Source: Natronohydrobacter sp. (GTDB lineage: Bacteria > Pseudomonadota > Alphaproteobacteria > Rhodobacterales > Rhodobacteraceae). Taken from it: a stretch of DNA of 6,042 nt. A program made the translations under genes and the position numbers. Positions 1 to 5,641 of this stretch are shown in pieces. Numbering within the stretch: position 1 is the stretch's first letter; every line of letters starts with the position of its first letter. Where the stretch lies: contig SKIM01000227.1 of assembly GCA_007116445.1 (NCBI GenBank), forward strand, positions 1 through 6,042. Direction: 5' to 3'. The notes under the pieces were generated by a model. That model was given only the letters and a program-made list of their open reading frames with translations. It searched no databases and was not told the origin of the DNA.

Positions 1-498
1 GCGCTCTTGCACCGCTCGGTGCGCGACAATATTGCCTATGGGCGACCCGACGCCACGGATGCGCAGATCGAGGCCGCGCTCGACATGGCCGAGGCGCGGG
101 ACTTCGTCGCTGAACTGGTCGATGCGCAGGGCCGTCGGGGGCTTGCGGCGCATGTCGGCGAGCGCGGGGTGAAGCTTTCGGGGGGGCAGCGCCAGCGGGT
201 CGCCATTGCGCGGGTGGCGCTGAAGGACGCACCGCTCCTGATCCTGGACGAGGCGACCTCGGCGCTCGATTCAGAGGTGGAGGCCGCGATTCAGGCGCAG
301 CTGACCCGGCTGATGGAGGGCAAGACCGTGATCGCGATTGCGCATCGGCTGTCCACAATTGCGGCGATGGACCGGCTGGTGGTGATGGATCAGGGTCGCA
401 TCATCGAGCAGGGCCGGCATGAGGCGCTGCTCGCCCAAGACGGGCTTTATGCGCGGCTCTGGGCGCGGCAATCGGGCGGGTTCCTGGCGCTGGAATAG
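1..498 (+). CDS. ABC exporter, C-terminal part of nucleotide-binding domain (5' end off window)
   Basis: This is the last 165 codons of an ABC transporter ATPase domain of the exporter (MsbA/MDR, fused membrane plus ATPase) type; the open frame runs in from the left edge. Seen in order: an ALLHRSVRDNIAYG stretch that normally follows the Q-loop, the signature LSGGQRQR at 175-198, Walker B LLILDEATSALD at about 235-270 with the catalytic glutamate, and the H-loop AHRLST near 340-357. The chain ends with the usual EQGRHEALLAQDGLYARLW tail shortly before the TAG stop. Walker A and the membrane domain would lie to the left. The motifs are intact, so the visible part looks functional. The EATSALD and AHRLST wording is typical of exporters rather than importers. 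Substrate cannot be told. It ends 21 bp from the stop of the convergent nucleoside hydrolase gene, and no clear terminator hairpin lies between them. A decayed homologous 3' end occurs again near 3590-3680. Confidence 0.95.
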   Translation, partial: ALLHRSVRDNIAYGRPDATDAQIEAALDMAEARDFVAELVDAQGRRGLAAHVGERGVKLSGGQRQRVAIARVALKDAPLLILDEATSALDSEVEAAIQAQLTRLMEGKTVIAIAHRLSTIAAMDRLVVMDQGRIIEQGRHEALLAQDGLYARLWARQSGGFLALE

Positions 499-519
499 GG
501 GCGGATCTGACAACGCCGC

Positions 520-1458
520 TTACAACTGCGCCAATCGCTCGGTCAGCATTGCGAAAAATCCATCAGCATCCACATCGCCGATGAATGTCGCGTTGGGCGC
601 GCGATCCGTCACCCGCCACCAGTCGGCGACCGTCATGCCCAGCGTCAGCTCGGAGCCTGTCTCGATCTCGACATTGATGTGTCGCCCAGAGAACAGGTCC
701 GGCTGCAGCAACCAGGCAATTGTCAGCGGATCGTGCAGCGGCGCCCCGAGCGCACCGTATTTTTCCTTGTCGAAGCGTTCGAAAAACTCGGTCCAACTTG
801 CCACTGCAGGCCCCACTCTGCCAGGCAGAGCGCGAAATGCTTCGACCCGCTCGCGCGTGGTCAGCGCCTTGTGGGTCACATCGAGCGGCATCACCACCAG
901 CGGAATGCCTGCACCGAAGACGTGTTTCGCGGCCTCGGGGTCAACATAAATGTTGAACTCGGCGGCGGGGGTGATGTTGCCAACCTCGAAATACGCGCCG
1001 CCCATCATCACGATCCGCGCGATACGCGGCGCAATGTCGGGCGCGCGTTCAAGTGCTGTCGCGATATTGGTCAACGGGCCGATCGGCACCAGTGTGACAC
1101 TGGCCTCGGGTTCCGACCGCAGGGTTTCGATGATGAAATCAACGGCGTTCTGGTCCTGCACGGGCATGGTCGGGTCGGGCAAGGTTATCCCGTCAAGACC
1201 GGTCTTGCCATGCACATGCTCTGCTGTGACCAGCTTTCGCGCGATGGGCCTGTCGCAGCCGGCGAATACGCGCATATCGCTTCGGCCGGCCAGTTCGCAT
1301 ACGATTCGCGCATTCCGTGCGGTCAGCTCCAGTGGCACATTGCCCGCGACACAGGTGATGCCCAGAACCTCCAGCTCGGGCGAGGCCAGTGCCAGCAGGA
1401 TGGCCACAGCGTCATCCTGGCCGGGGTCCGTGTCGATGATGATCTTTTGGGGTGCCAT
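520..1458 (-). CDS. Inosine/uridine-preferring nucleoside hydrolase family protein
   Basis: A 312-residue protein of the IU-nucleoside hydrolase family, which splits the N-glycosidic bond of ribonucleosides to give a free base and ribose (cytosolic salvage). Seen: the N-terminal calcium/ribose motif DTDPGQDDA (residues 9-17, with D11 and D16 as the metal ligands by family analogy), HGKTGLDG (83-90), VPIGPLTNIA (124-133), MMGGAYFEVGN (151-161), the ribose-contacting AEFNI (166-170) and HDPLTIAWLL (242-251). The last holds the active-site histidine and metal-binding aspartate. Length matches the family and no key residue is missing. The ATG at 1458 places the DTDPG motif at the expected distance from the N-terminus and has an AGGA-type ribosome site 8 nt upstream (complement of 1467-1470). 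The base specificity (purine, pyrimidine or both) cannot be read from sequence alone. The gene stands alone, with a strong palindrome 25 bp upstream suggesting its own regulator. Confidence 0.96.
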   Translation of the reverse strand: MAPQKIIIDTDPGQDDAVAILLALASPELEVLGITCVAGNVPLELTARNARIVCELAGRSDMRVFAGCDRPIARKLVTAEHVHGKTGLDGITLPDPTMPVQDQNAVDFIIETLRSEPEASVTLVPIGPLTNIATALERAPDIAPRIARIVMMGGAYFEVGNITPAAEFNIYVDPEAAKHVFGAGIPLVVMPLDVTHKALTTRERVEAFRALPGRVGPAVASWTEFFERFDKEKYGALGAPLHDPLTIAWLLQPDLFSGRHINVEIETGSELTLGMTVADWWRVTDRAPNATFIGDVDADGFFAMLTERLAQL

Positions 1459-1483
1459 GCCTTATGTCCTGATGCCGATGTGA

Positions 1484-1502
1484 CGTTGTTCAAAGAACAA
1501 CG
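1484..1502. promoter_or_regulatory. Perfect 19-nt inverted repeat upstream of nucleoside hydrolase (candidate operator)
   Basis: CGTTGTTCAAAGAACAACG: two 8-nt arms match perfectly around a 3-nt centre. It lies 25 bp before the hydrolase start codon, where a repressor would cover the core promoter or leader. It has no T-tract on either side, so a terminator is unlikely. The outer TTGTT/AACAA halves resemble the dyads of small dimeric helix-turn-helix repressors (GntR-like or similar), but no regulator gene is visible nearby and the family is a guess. A leader-RNA hairpin is the alternative. Confidence 0.55.
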
Positions 1503-1665
1503 CGAAACTTGGCAGGACTGTTGCATCAATCAGTCGTGCTCGACAAGGGGGGCGACAGATCTGCAAGAGTAAGTGCTGGCCCCTGCGCAAACGGGTTTCG
1601 GGATCCGTTTGGTGCTGTCAGGTGCTGCCAGATATCCGGCCTGTCTTGTAGTCAACTGCATGGAT

Positions 1666-1678
1666 GCCGACGCTCGGC
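1666..1678 (-). terminator. Short GC hairpin just after the Crp/Fnr relic (weak terminator candidate)
   Basis: On the minus strand, GCCGA-GCG-TCGGC forms a 5-bp stem with a 3-nt loop, starting one base after the TGA of the regulator relic. It is followed by mixed sequence, not a U-run, so it may only stabilise the 3' end of the chrA transcript. The rest of the 1459-1679 gap holds the leader of the hydrolase gene (with the palindrome at 1484-1502) and nothing else I can name. Confidence 0.25.
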
Positions 1679-1679
1679 C

Positions 1680-1958
1680 TCATGTGCCGCGGCGGCGCGA
1701 CAACTCACGATAAAGCGCCTCGCGTGAGACGCCAAGTTCGGCGGCGACATCCTGCCACTGGCCTCTCTCGGGCAAGCTGTTGCCTTCGGCCAGCCAGGCC
1801 GCCAATCGGTCGGCAACTTTGGGCAAGCTGCGGATTTCCGCCCGAAACCCTGCGGCCTGAACGCTCTGGGCCAGAGGCCTGGCCCAAAGCTGTGCAAGTG
1901 CCGCGTCACGTTCAGGAGCCGCAAATGTGTGAAACGGGGCCAGCGGTATCTCAGCCGA
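1680..1958 (-). pseudogene. 5'-truncated Crp/Fnr-type regulator (C-terminal HTH only)
   Basis: A 92-codon open stretch ending in TGA at 1682-1680, too broken to be an ordinary gene. Its second half reads as the DNA-binding end of a Crp/Fnr-family regulator. A helix resembling the dimer helix (about residues 38-58, including RAEIRSLPKVADRLAAWL) is followed by a winged helix-turn-helix ending VAAELGVSREALYRELSRRR (residues 71-90). The first ~30 residues look like the tail of the sensor domain. The cyclic-nucleotide/effector beta-barrel, normally about 120 residues more, is missing. Upstream the frame hits a TGA (1961-1959) inside the chrA 3' end, and there is no ATG, GTG or TTG before the helix, so no normal start exists. 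It overlaps the chrA stop by 8 bp. Assignment as a relic left by a 5' deletion is inference; translation by re-initiation after chrA is possible but unsupported. Confidence 0.72.
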
Positions 1959-3153
1959 TCAGGGCAAGAGCTACGCCACCAATCGCCGCCGCCATGACCA
2001 CCAGCCAGGGCGGGGCTTTCCATGCCATGAGTGCGACGAAGCAGATCAGCGCAAGCGTGAAATCGCGCATGTCCATGATAGCGCCGGTGAAGACTGGGGA
2101 ATAGAGCGCTGCGCCCAGAATGCCGACCACAGCCGCATTCGCGCCCTGCATCAGCGATTGCGCGCGTGCCATGGCGCGGAACCTGTCCCAGAAGGGCATC
2201 AAACCGACCAGTAACAAGAAGCCCGGCAGGAAGATCGCGCCCAAGGCCAAAGCCGCGCCTGCCATGCCGTTCGGCGTTGGCCCCAGCACCGCCCCCAGAT
2301 AGGCCGCGAAGGTGAATAGCGGGCCCGGAACCGCCTGCGCGGCCCCATATCCGGCCAGAAACGAATCCGGTGTGACCCAGCCGGTCTGCACAACCTCGGC
2401 CTCCAGCAATGGCAGCACCACATGCCCGCCGCCGAAGACCAGCGCGCCTGCGCGGTAGAAGCTGTCGATCACTGCCAGCGCCTGGCTCTGACCCGCAAGC
2501 AGTGGCAGAAGAACAAGCGCGGCAAGGAATGTGACAAGTGCGCCAATGGCCACCCCGCGCGATACGGGCATTGTGACATCCCCGCTGACAGGCGTGCCGC
2601 TCCCGCGCCCAAGCGCCAGACCAGCCAGCCCACCCAGCACGATCGCCCCAACCATCCCGAAAGCGCCGGGCACAAAGGCCAGCACTGCCACAGCCCCCAC
2701 GGCGATGGTCGCGCGCTCTGGATCGGGGCACAGGTTTTTCGCCATGCCCCAGATGGCTTGGGCGATGATCGCCACGGCCACGATCTTCAGCCCGTTCAAT
2801 GCCCCTGTGCCCACTGGCCCCGCGATACTGGCCGCGCCAAGCGCAAAGGCCAACAGGATCAGTGCCGAAGGTAGCGTGAAGGCGACAAAGGCCGCCAGCG
2901 CCCCAATCCAGCCCGCGCGCATCATCCCCAGCGCAAACCCGACCTGAGATGAGGCCGGACCGGGCAGGAACTGGCACAGGGCAACGAGATCGGCATAGGC
3001 GCGGTCATCCAGCCAGCGTCTGCGCGTGACCAGTTCGTCGCGGAAATAGCCCAGATGCGCGATTGGCCCGCCGAAACTGGTCAGACCGAGCTTGAGGAAC
3101 GCGACAAAAACCTCGGCCGCAGTGCCTTTCGCTGGTTCAGTTGCGCCTGTCAT
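1951..3153 (-). CDS. chrA: ChrA-family chromate (anion) transporter, two-domain form
   Basis: A 400-residue inner-membrane protein of the CHR family; characterised members expel chromate and give resistance, but the substrate of this one is inferred. It shows the family's internal duplication. Half one carries LTSFGGPIAHLGYF (24-37) and CQFLPGPASSQVGFALG (60-76). Half two repeats them as LVFGGGHVVLPLLEAE (238-253) and YGAAQAVPGPLFTFAAYLG (269-287). About ten hydrophobic segments and the length fit the long bidomain class. I chose the ATG at 3153: it begins MTGATEPAKG, has a GGGGAGA-type ribosome site 11 to 16 nt upstream, and puts the first motif at a normal depth. The frame stays open upstream to a GTG at 3246, but those 31 codons look like the tail of a broken PadR regulator, not transporter. 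It is flanked by two regulator relics on the same strand, so its control may have been lost or changed. Confidence 0.93.
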   Translation of the reverse strand: MTGATEPAKGTAAEVFVAFLKLGLTSFGGPIAHLGYFRDELVTRRRWLDDRAYADLVALCQFLPGPASSQVGFALGMMRAGWIGALAAFVAFTLPSALILLAFALGAASIAGPVGTGALNGLKIVAVAIIAQAIWGMAKNLCPDPERATIAVGAVAVLAFVPGAFGMVGAIVLGGLAGLALGRGSGTPVSGDVTMPVSRGVAIGALVTFLAALVLLPLLAGQSQALAVIDSFYRAGALVFGGGHVVLPLLEAEVVQTGWVTPDSFLAGYGAAQAVPGPLFTFAAYLGAVLGPTPNGMAGAALALGAIFLPGFLLLVGLMPFWDRFRAMARAQSLMQGANAAVVGILGAALYSPVFTGAIMDMRDFTLALICFVALMAWKAPPWLVVMAAAIGGVALALIG

Positions 3154-3159
3154 CCTGTT

Positions 3160-3449
3160 CCCGTCTCCCCGCTTCATTTCGCGCAAGCACAGCCGCGCCA
3201 TGGCCAGCCCGTCATGTCCTTTTGCGCAATCGTGTAAAACCTCCACGACATGCGCCTGTCGCGCTTCCTCCAGCGGCTCAAATAGCCATCACGTTCCATC
3301 TTTGCCAATATCGGGCAGCGCATGCCGGGTGACAAACAGGCGCCGTGTCGCGTCCGTTCACCGATCATCCATTGCCCAAAGACCGGGCGGTCTGCGGCAG
3401 GGTGCAGGCCATGCAAGCGGACTGGCGCCGACGGCAGATCATGTTTCAC
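3160..3449 (-). pseudogene. Frameshifted PadR-family regulator relic upstream of chrA
   Basis: Reading from a GTG at 3449, the minus strand gives a PadR-like winged-helix protein: KHDLPSAPVRLHGLH, then DRPVFGQWMI, then SPGMRCPILAKMERDGYLSR and RFYTIAQK. PadR proteins have an SPGT-LYP-L-RMEREGYL recognition and wing region and a YTIT-KGHDAL stretch. Here the reading stops early at 3174, but moving one base in the CAAAAGGACATGAC stretch (about 3210-3225) restores KGHDGLAMARLCLREMKR, the expected continuation into the dimer helix. Conserved positions are also replaced (LYP has become RCP). The restored frame meets no stop before the chrA ATG and is in frame with chrA. PadR repressors are commonly encoded next to their target transporter, so this was probably the chrA regulator. 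A sequencing error of one base is the main alternative, but the substitutions favour real decay. Confidence 0.75.
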
Positions 3450-3589
3450 CTATGCCATTCGCTATCCACATTCGACAAGTCGCGCTTCACGCAGGAGGTC
3501 AGATTCGCCGCGCTGACCGGTCAGACAGATGCTCATGCATCCGCCACGCTGCCCAGAGCGTTGGACTGGTCGACTGAACCGGACTCACC
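3450..3589. other. Unassigned stretch between PadR relic and ABC relic
   Basis: About 140 bp with no recognisable gene. It contains a perfect 12-nt palindrome (3513-3524) and should hold whatever promoter once served the PadR-chrA pair on the minus strand. I could not see a convincing -35/-10 pair. Part of the right end may be badly decayed ABC exporter sequence (a GGTCGACTG resembling the codons of the H-loop RLST at about 3567-3575). Confidence 0.4.
3513..3524. repeat. Perfect 12-nt palindrome CTGACCGGTCAG
   Basis: Two abutting 6-nt half-sites, CTGACC and GGTCAG. A third GGTCAG lies at 3497-3502, exactly 22 bp (about two helical turns) to the left of the second half-site. It sits 64 bp upstream of the PadR relic start, so it could be an old operator. 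A 12-nt palindrome in GC-rich DNA can also arise by chance. Confidence 0.35.
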
Positions 3590-3680
3590 GAAGGCAAGCT
3601 CATCGTGATGTATCGCAACAGGGGCGGCGTGAGGCGCTGCTTGCGCAGGGCGGTCTTTATGCGTGGCAATCGGGGAATTA
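3590..3680 (+). pseudogene. Relic of an ABC exporter 3' end
   Basis: On the plus strand, codons from 3616 read QQGRREALLAQGGLYA and then WQSG. This is the same tail as the intact exporter at 400-480 (EQGRHEALLAQDGLYA, then RQSG). Upstream, CTCATCGTGATG reads LIVM in another frame, matching the LVVMD strand of the ATPase. About 13 nt are missing between these two pieces relative to the intact gene, and about 9-12 nt more (the RLWA codons) are missing after YA, so the frame is broken. Across the best 33 nt (3631-3663 against 420-452) I count 5 differences, four at third codon positions. This suggests an old, once-functional paralogue rather than a recent copy. No Walker B, signature or H-loop remains readable. 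It ends just before the ribosome site of the next gene. Confidence 0.7.
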
Positions 3681-3722
3681 TGGATGGCGTAGCGCGCTTG
3701 TCTTGGTAAAAGGGCCTCCCAC

Positions 3723-3728
3723 AGAGGA
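3723..3728 (+). promoter_or_regulatory. Ribosome binding site for the DUF3592-type gene
   Basis: AGAGGA, 6 nt before a GTG start at 3735. It decides for this GTG, since no ATG in the frame lies near the first membrane helix. Confidence 0.6.
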
Positions 3729-3734
3729 AAAGAC

Positions 3735-4487
3735 GTGACAGGTATCTTCGCCCATAACCCGCCCTATCGGCGATTGTTCTGGCGTCTGGGGCTGATCTGG
3801 CCATTGGTCTTGCTTCTTCTGGCCCTCTGGCTCGGCGTTGTCGCCTGGGAGAAGACGCGCGATGCGGCGCTCATCGCGCGCATGGGCGTTCAGGCTGATG
3901 TCAGGATTATTCGGACTGAACGCGTGCAGCGTTTTGGCCCTGAGCGTAGCGGTGTTCCTGTCAGTCGAGGCCGCAGCGGGCAGATTGATCGTGGATATTG
4001 GGTCACGTTTCGTTTCACCCCCGATGGTCAAGCCGTGGTAACGAAGGGCGAATTCGTCCGCCGCAGGGTCTATGACGCTGCGCGACAGGGTCAGGCCCGC
4101 GTGACGTTCGCGGCCAACAACCCTCAGATTGCGACGCTGGATCTGCGCAAGCGGCAAAGCGAAGCCTTTGTGCAGTGGTTGTTCACAGCGCTGGCGCTTG
4201 CGGCCAGCGGCGGGCTTGGTTGGTGGCTGACGAAGCGATATCACGCGCTTTTGCCCATTCTGTTTCGCGGCGAACGGCGCGAAGCGGTTGTGACCGCGCT
4301 TTATGCGACGGGCACGCGCATCGGCAGGCATGATCTGGGCGAGTTGGAATGGCGCGACAGCAGCGATTTGTCGGGCACCTCCCTTCCCGAACGCCTTGAC
4401 AGGCTGGTCGCATATCCCAAAGGGACCAGGATTAACGTCTTCATCGACCCGAAAACCGGGCGCGCTTGGTGGGACGCGCAGATGTGA
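3735..4487 (+). CDS. Two-helix membrane protein, DUF3592-like, function unknown
   Basis: A 250-residue protein with no enzyme motif that I recognise. A basic N-terminus (YRRLFWR) leads to a strong membrane helix at about 17-37. A soluble stretch of about 110 residues (38-146) has the beta-rich look of DUF3592 domains, including GYWVTFRFTPDG (87-98) and ARVTFAANNPQIATLDL (121-137), which resembles the usual V-V-Y-P-DP ending. A second helix follows at about 147-165. A second soluble domain (166-250) ends TRINVFIDPKTGRAWW (231-246), a similar closing strand, so the protein may contain two versions of the same fold. It starts with GTG after an AGAGGA ribosome site, right behind the ABC relic, with no partner gene on its strand. 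It converges on the importer ATPase gene with 46 bp between, where I see no strong terminator. DUF3592 assignment is by pattern only; the function is unknown. Confidence 0.85.
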   Translation: MTGIFAHNPPYRRLFWRLGLIWPLVLLLLALWLGVVAWEKTRDAALIARMGVQADVRIIRTERVQRFGPERSGVPVSRGRSGQIDRGYWVTFRFTPDGQAVVTKGEFVRRRVYDAARQGQARVTFAANNPQIATLDLRKRQSEAFVQWLFTALALAASGGLGWWLTKRYHALLPILFRGERREAVVTALYATGTRIGRHDLGELEWRDSSDLSGTSLPERLDRLVAYPKGTRINVFIDPKTGRAWWDAQM

Positions 4488-4533
4488 CGTCTATCGGGGG
4501 GCCTTTCCCGCGCGATTGCTCCGAAGCTGTCCT

Positions 4534-5634
4534 TCACCCCAGCGGGACAACGCAATCGCAGATGCGTAGCCGCACGCGCGCGCCGACGTCGATCATCGCG
4601 CCCGCGCCGGAGATGACGAGCATGCAGCGTTCGCCCTCCTGCACCCAGTAGAGCTGGTCATGGCCGCGGAATTCGCGCCCGACGACTGAGGCCGGGCCGT
4701 CGGGGTCGGGTTCGAGCATGATCTGTTCGGGTCGCACCGAGAGCGACACTGCACCATTGGCCGCGCGCGACAAGGGCAGGGTGCCGAATTCGGTCTTGAC
4801 CTCCATCCCCGACGCCGTGCCGGACAGGATGTTCGAGCGGCCCATGAAGGAGGCGACAAAGGCCGAGACAGGGTTGCGGTAGATTTCGTCGGGCGTGCCG
4901 ATCTGCAGGACGCGGCCTTGCTCCATCACTGCGATCCGGTCGGCCACCGCCATCGCTTCTTCCTGATCATGCGTCACAAGGATCGCCGCAGATCCGGCGG
5001 ATTTCAGCAGTTTGCGCACTTCCTGCCGGGTTTCGACCCGCATGGCGGCGTCGAGATTCGAGAAAGGTTCATCCAGCAGCACCAGTGGCGGGGCGACAGC
5101 CAGCGTGCGCGCCAGCGCCACGCGCTGTTGCTGCCCGCCCGACAACTCATGCGGTTTGCGGCTGCCGAACGGCTCCAGACCGACCAGCGCCAGCATCTCG
5201 CGGGCGCGGCTCTCGGCCTCGGGGCGCTTGAATTTGCGCAGGCCGAATTTCACATTGTCCAGCACATTGAGATGCGGAAACAGCGCGTAATCCTGAAACA
5301 CGAATCCGATCCCGCGTGCTTCGGGCGGCAGTTTCGTGATGTCACGCCCGCGCAGGATGATGCGGCCCTCATCGGGTGTTTCAAACCCGCCGATCATGCG
5401 CAGGGTGGTGGTCTTGCCGCAGCCCGAGGGGCCGAGAAGCGCCAGCATCTCGCCTTCGCCCAGATCGATGCTCACGCGCTCGACCGCGGCCGCCTCGCCC
5501 GCGTTGAAGCGTTTGCGCAGCTTTTCGACCTGCAGCAGCGTGGTCTTCGGCTTGACGCGGTAGCCCAGCGGCGAGGCATCGACGGGCATCTTGAACGAGA
5601 GAGATTTGGGCAAGCTGGTCATGGCATCTTTCAT
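4534..5634 (-). CDS. ABC importer ATPase, Fe3+/polyamine (FbpC/PotA-like) class
   Basis: A 366-residue ATPase that powers a binding-protein-dependent importer at the inner face of the membrane. Seen: Walker A GPSGCGKT (68-75), Q-loop FVFQDYALFPHLNV (111-124), signature LSGGQQQR (164-171), Walker B VLLDEPFSNLD (185-195), H-loop THDQEEAMAVADRI (221-234), then SAFVASFMGRSNIL (257-270) leading into a C-terminal TOBE-type domain with SVRPEQIMLEPD (299-310). This layout is shared by the Fe3+, spermidine/putrescine and related systems, so the substrate is open. The frame is open further upstream; I chose the ATG at 5634, 7 bp after the permease stop, because it avoids a long overlap. ATGs at 5661, 5622 or 5589 are possible. 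The first ~33 residues before LLQVEKLRKRF are longer than in most relatives and carry no obvious motif. It is coupled to the permease gene in one transcript. Confidence 0.93.
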   Translation of the reverse strand: MKDAMTSLPKSLSFKMPVDASPLGYRVKPKTTLLQVEKLRKRFNAGEAAAVERVSIDLGEGEMLALLGPSGCGKTTTLRMIGGFETPDEGRIILRGRDITKLPPEARGIGFVFQDYALFPHLNVLDNVKFGLRKFKRPEAESRAREMLALVGLEPFGSRKPHELSGGQQQRVALARTLAVAPPLVLLDEPFSNLDAAMRVETRQEVRKLLKSAGSAAILVTHDQEEAMAVADRIAVMEQGRVLQIGTPDEIYRNPVSAFVASFMGRSNILSGTASGMEVKTEFGTLPLSRAANGAVSLSVRPEQIMLEPDPDGPASVVGREFRGHDQLYWVQEGERCMLVISGAGAMIDVGARVRLRICDCVVPLG

Positions 5635-5641
5635 CGGCGCG

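Noticed and set aside
679..1572. A 297-codon open frame on the plus strand opposite the nucleoside hydrolase
   Set aside because: The opposite strand carries every motif of the hydrolase family; this frame has no recognisable domain or good ribosome site.
1551..1615. Small palindromes AGATCT and GGATCC in the hydrolase leader region
   Set aside because: Six-base palindromes are expected by chance and have no repeated or symmetric context here.
1652..2977. A 441-codon open frame on the minus strand overlapping chrA
   Set aside because: Its protein is arginine/glycine-rich with no family motif, and it is a shifted frame of the clear ChrA gene. Long shadow frames are common in GC-rich DNA.
3154..3246. 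Upstream start (GTG at 3246) for chrA giving a 431-residue protein
   Set aside because: The extra 31 residues match a PadR tail rather than a transporter N-terminus, and the ATG at 3153 has its own ribosome site.
3678..4331. A 217-codon open frame on the minus strand opposite the DUF3592-like gene
   Set aside because: Low-complexity, basic composition and no motif. The plus-strand gene has a ribosome site, two membrane helices and domain-like strands.
4488..4533. Possible bidirectional terminator between the convergent genes
   Set aside because: Only a 4-bp CGGG/CCCG pairing with a long loop and no T-run; too weak to call.
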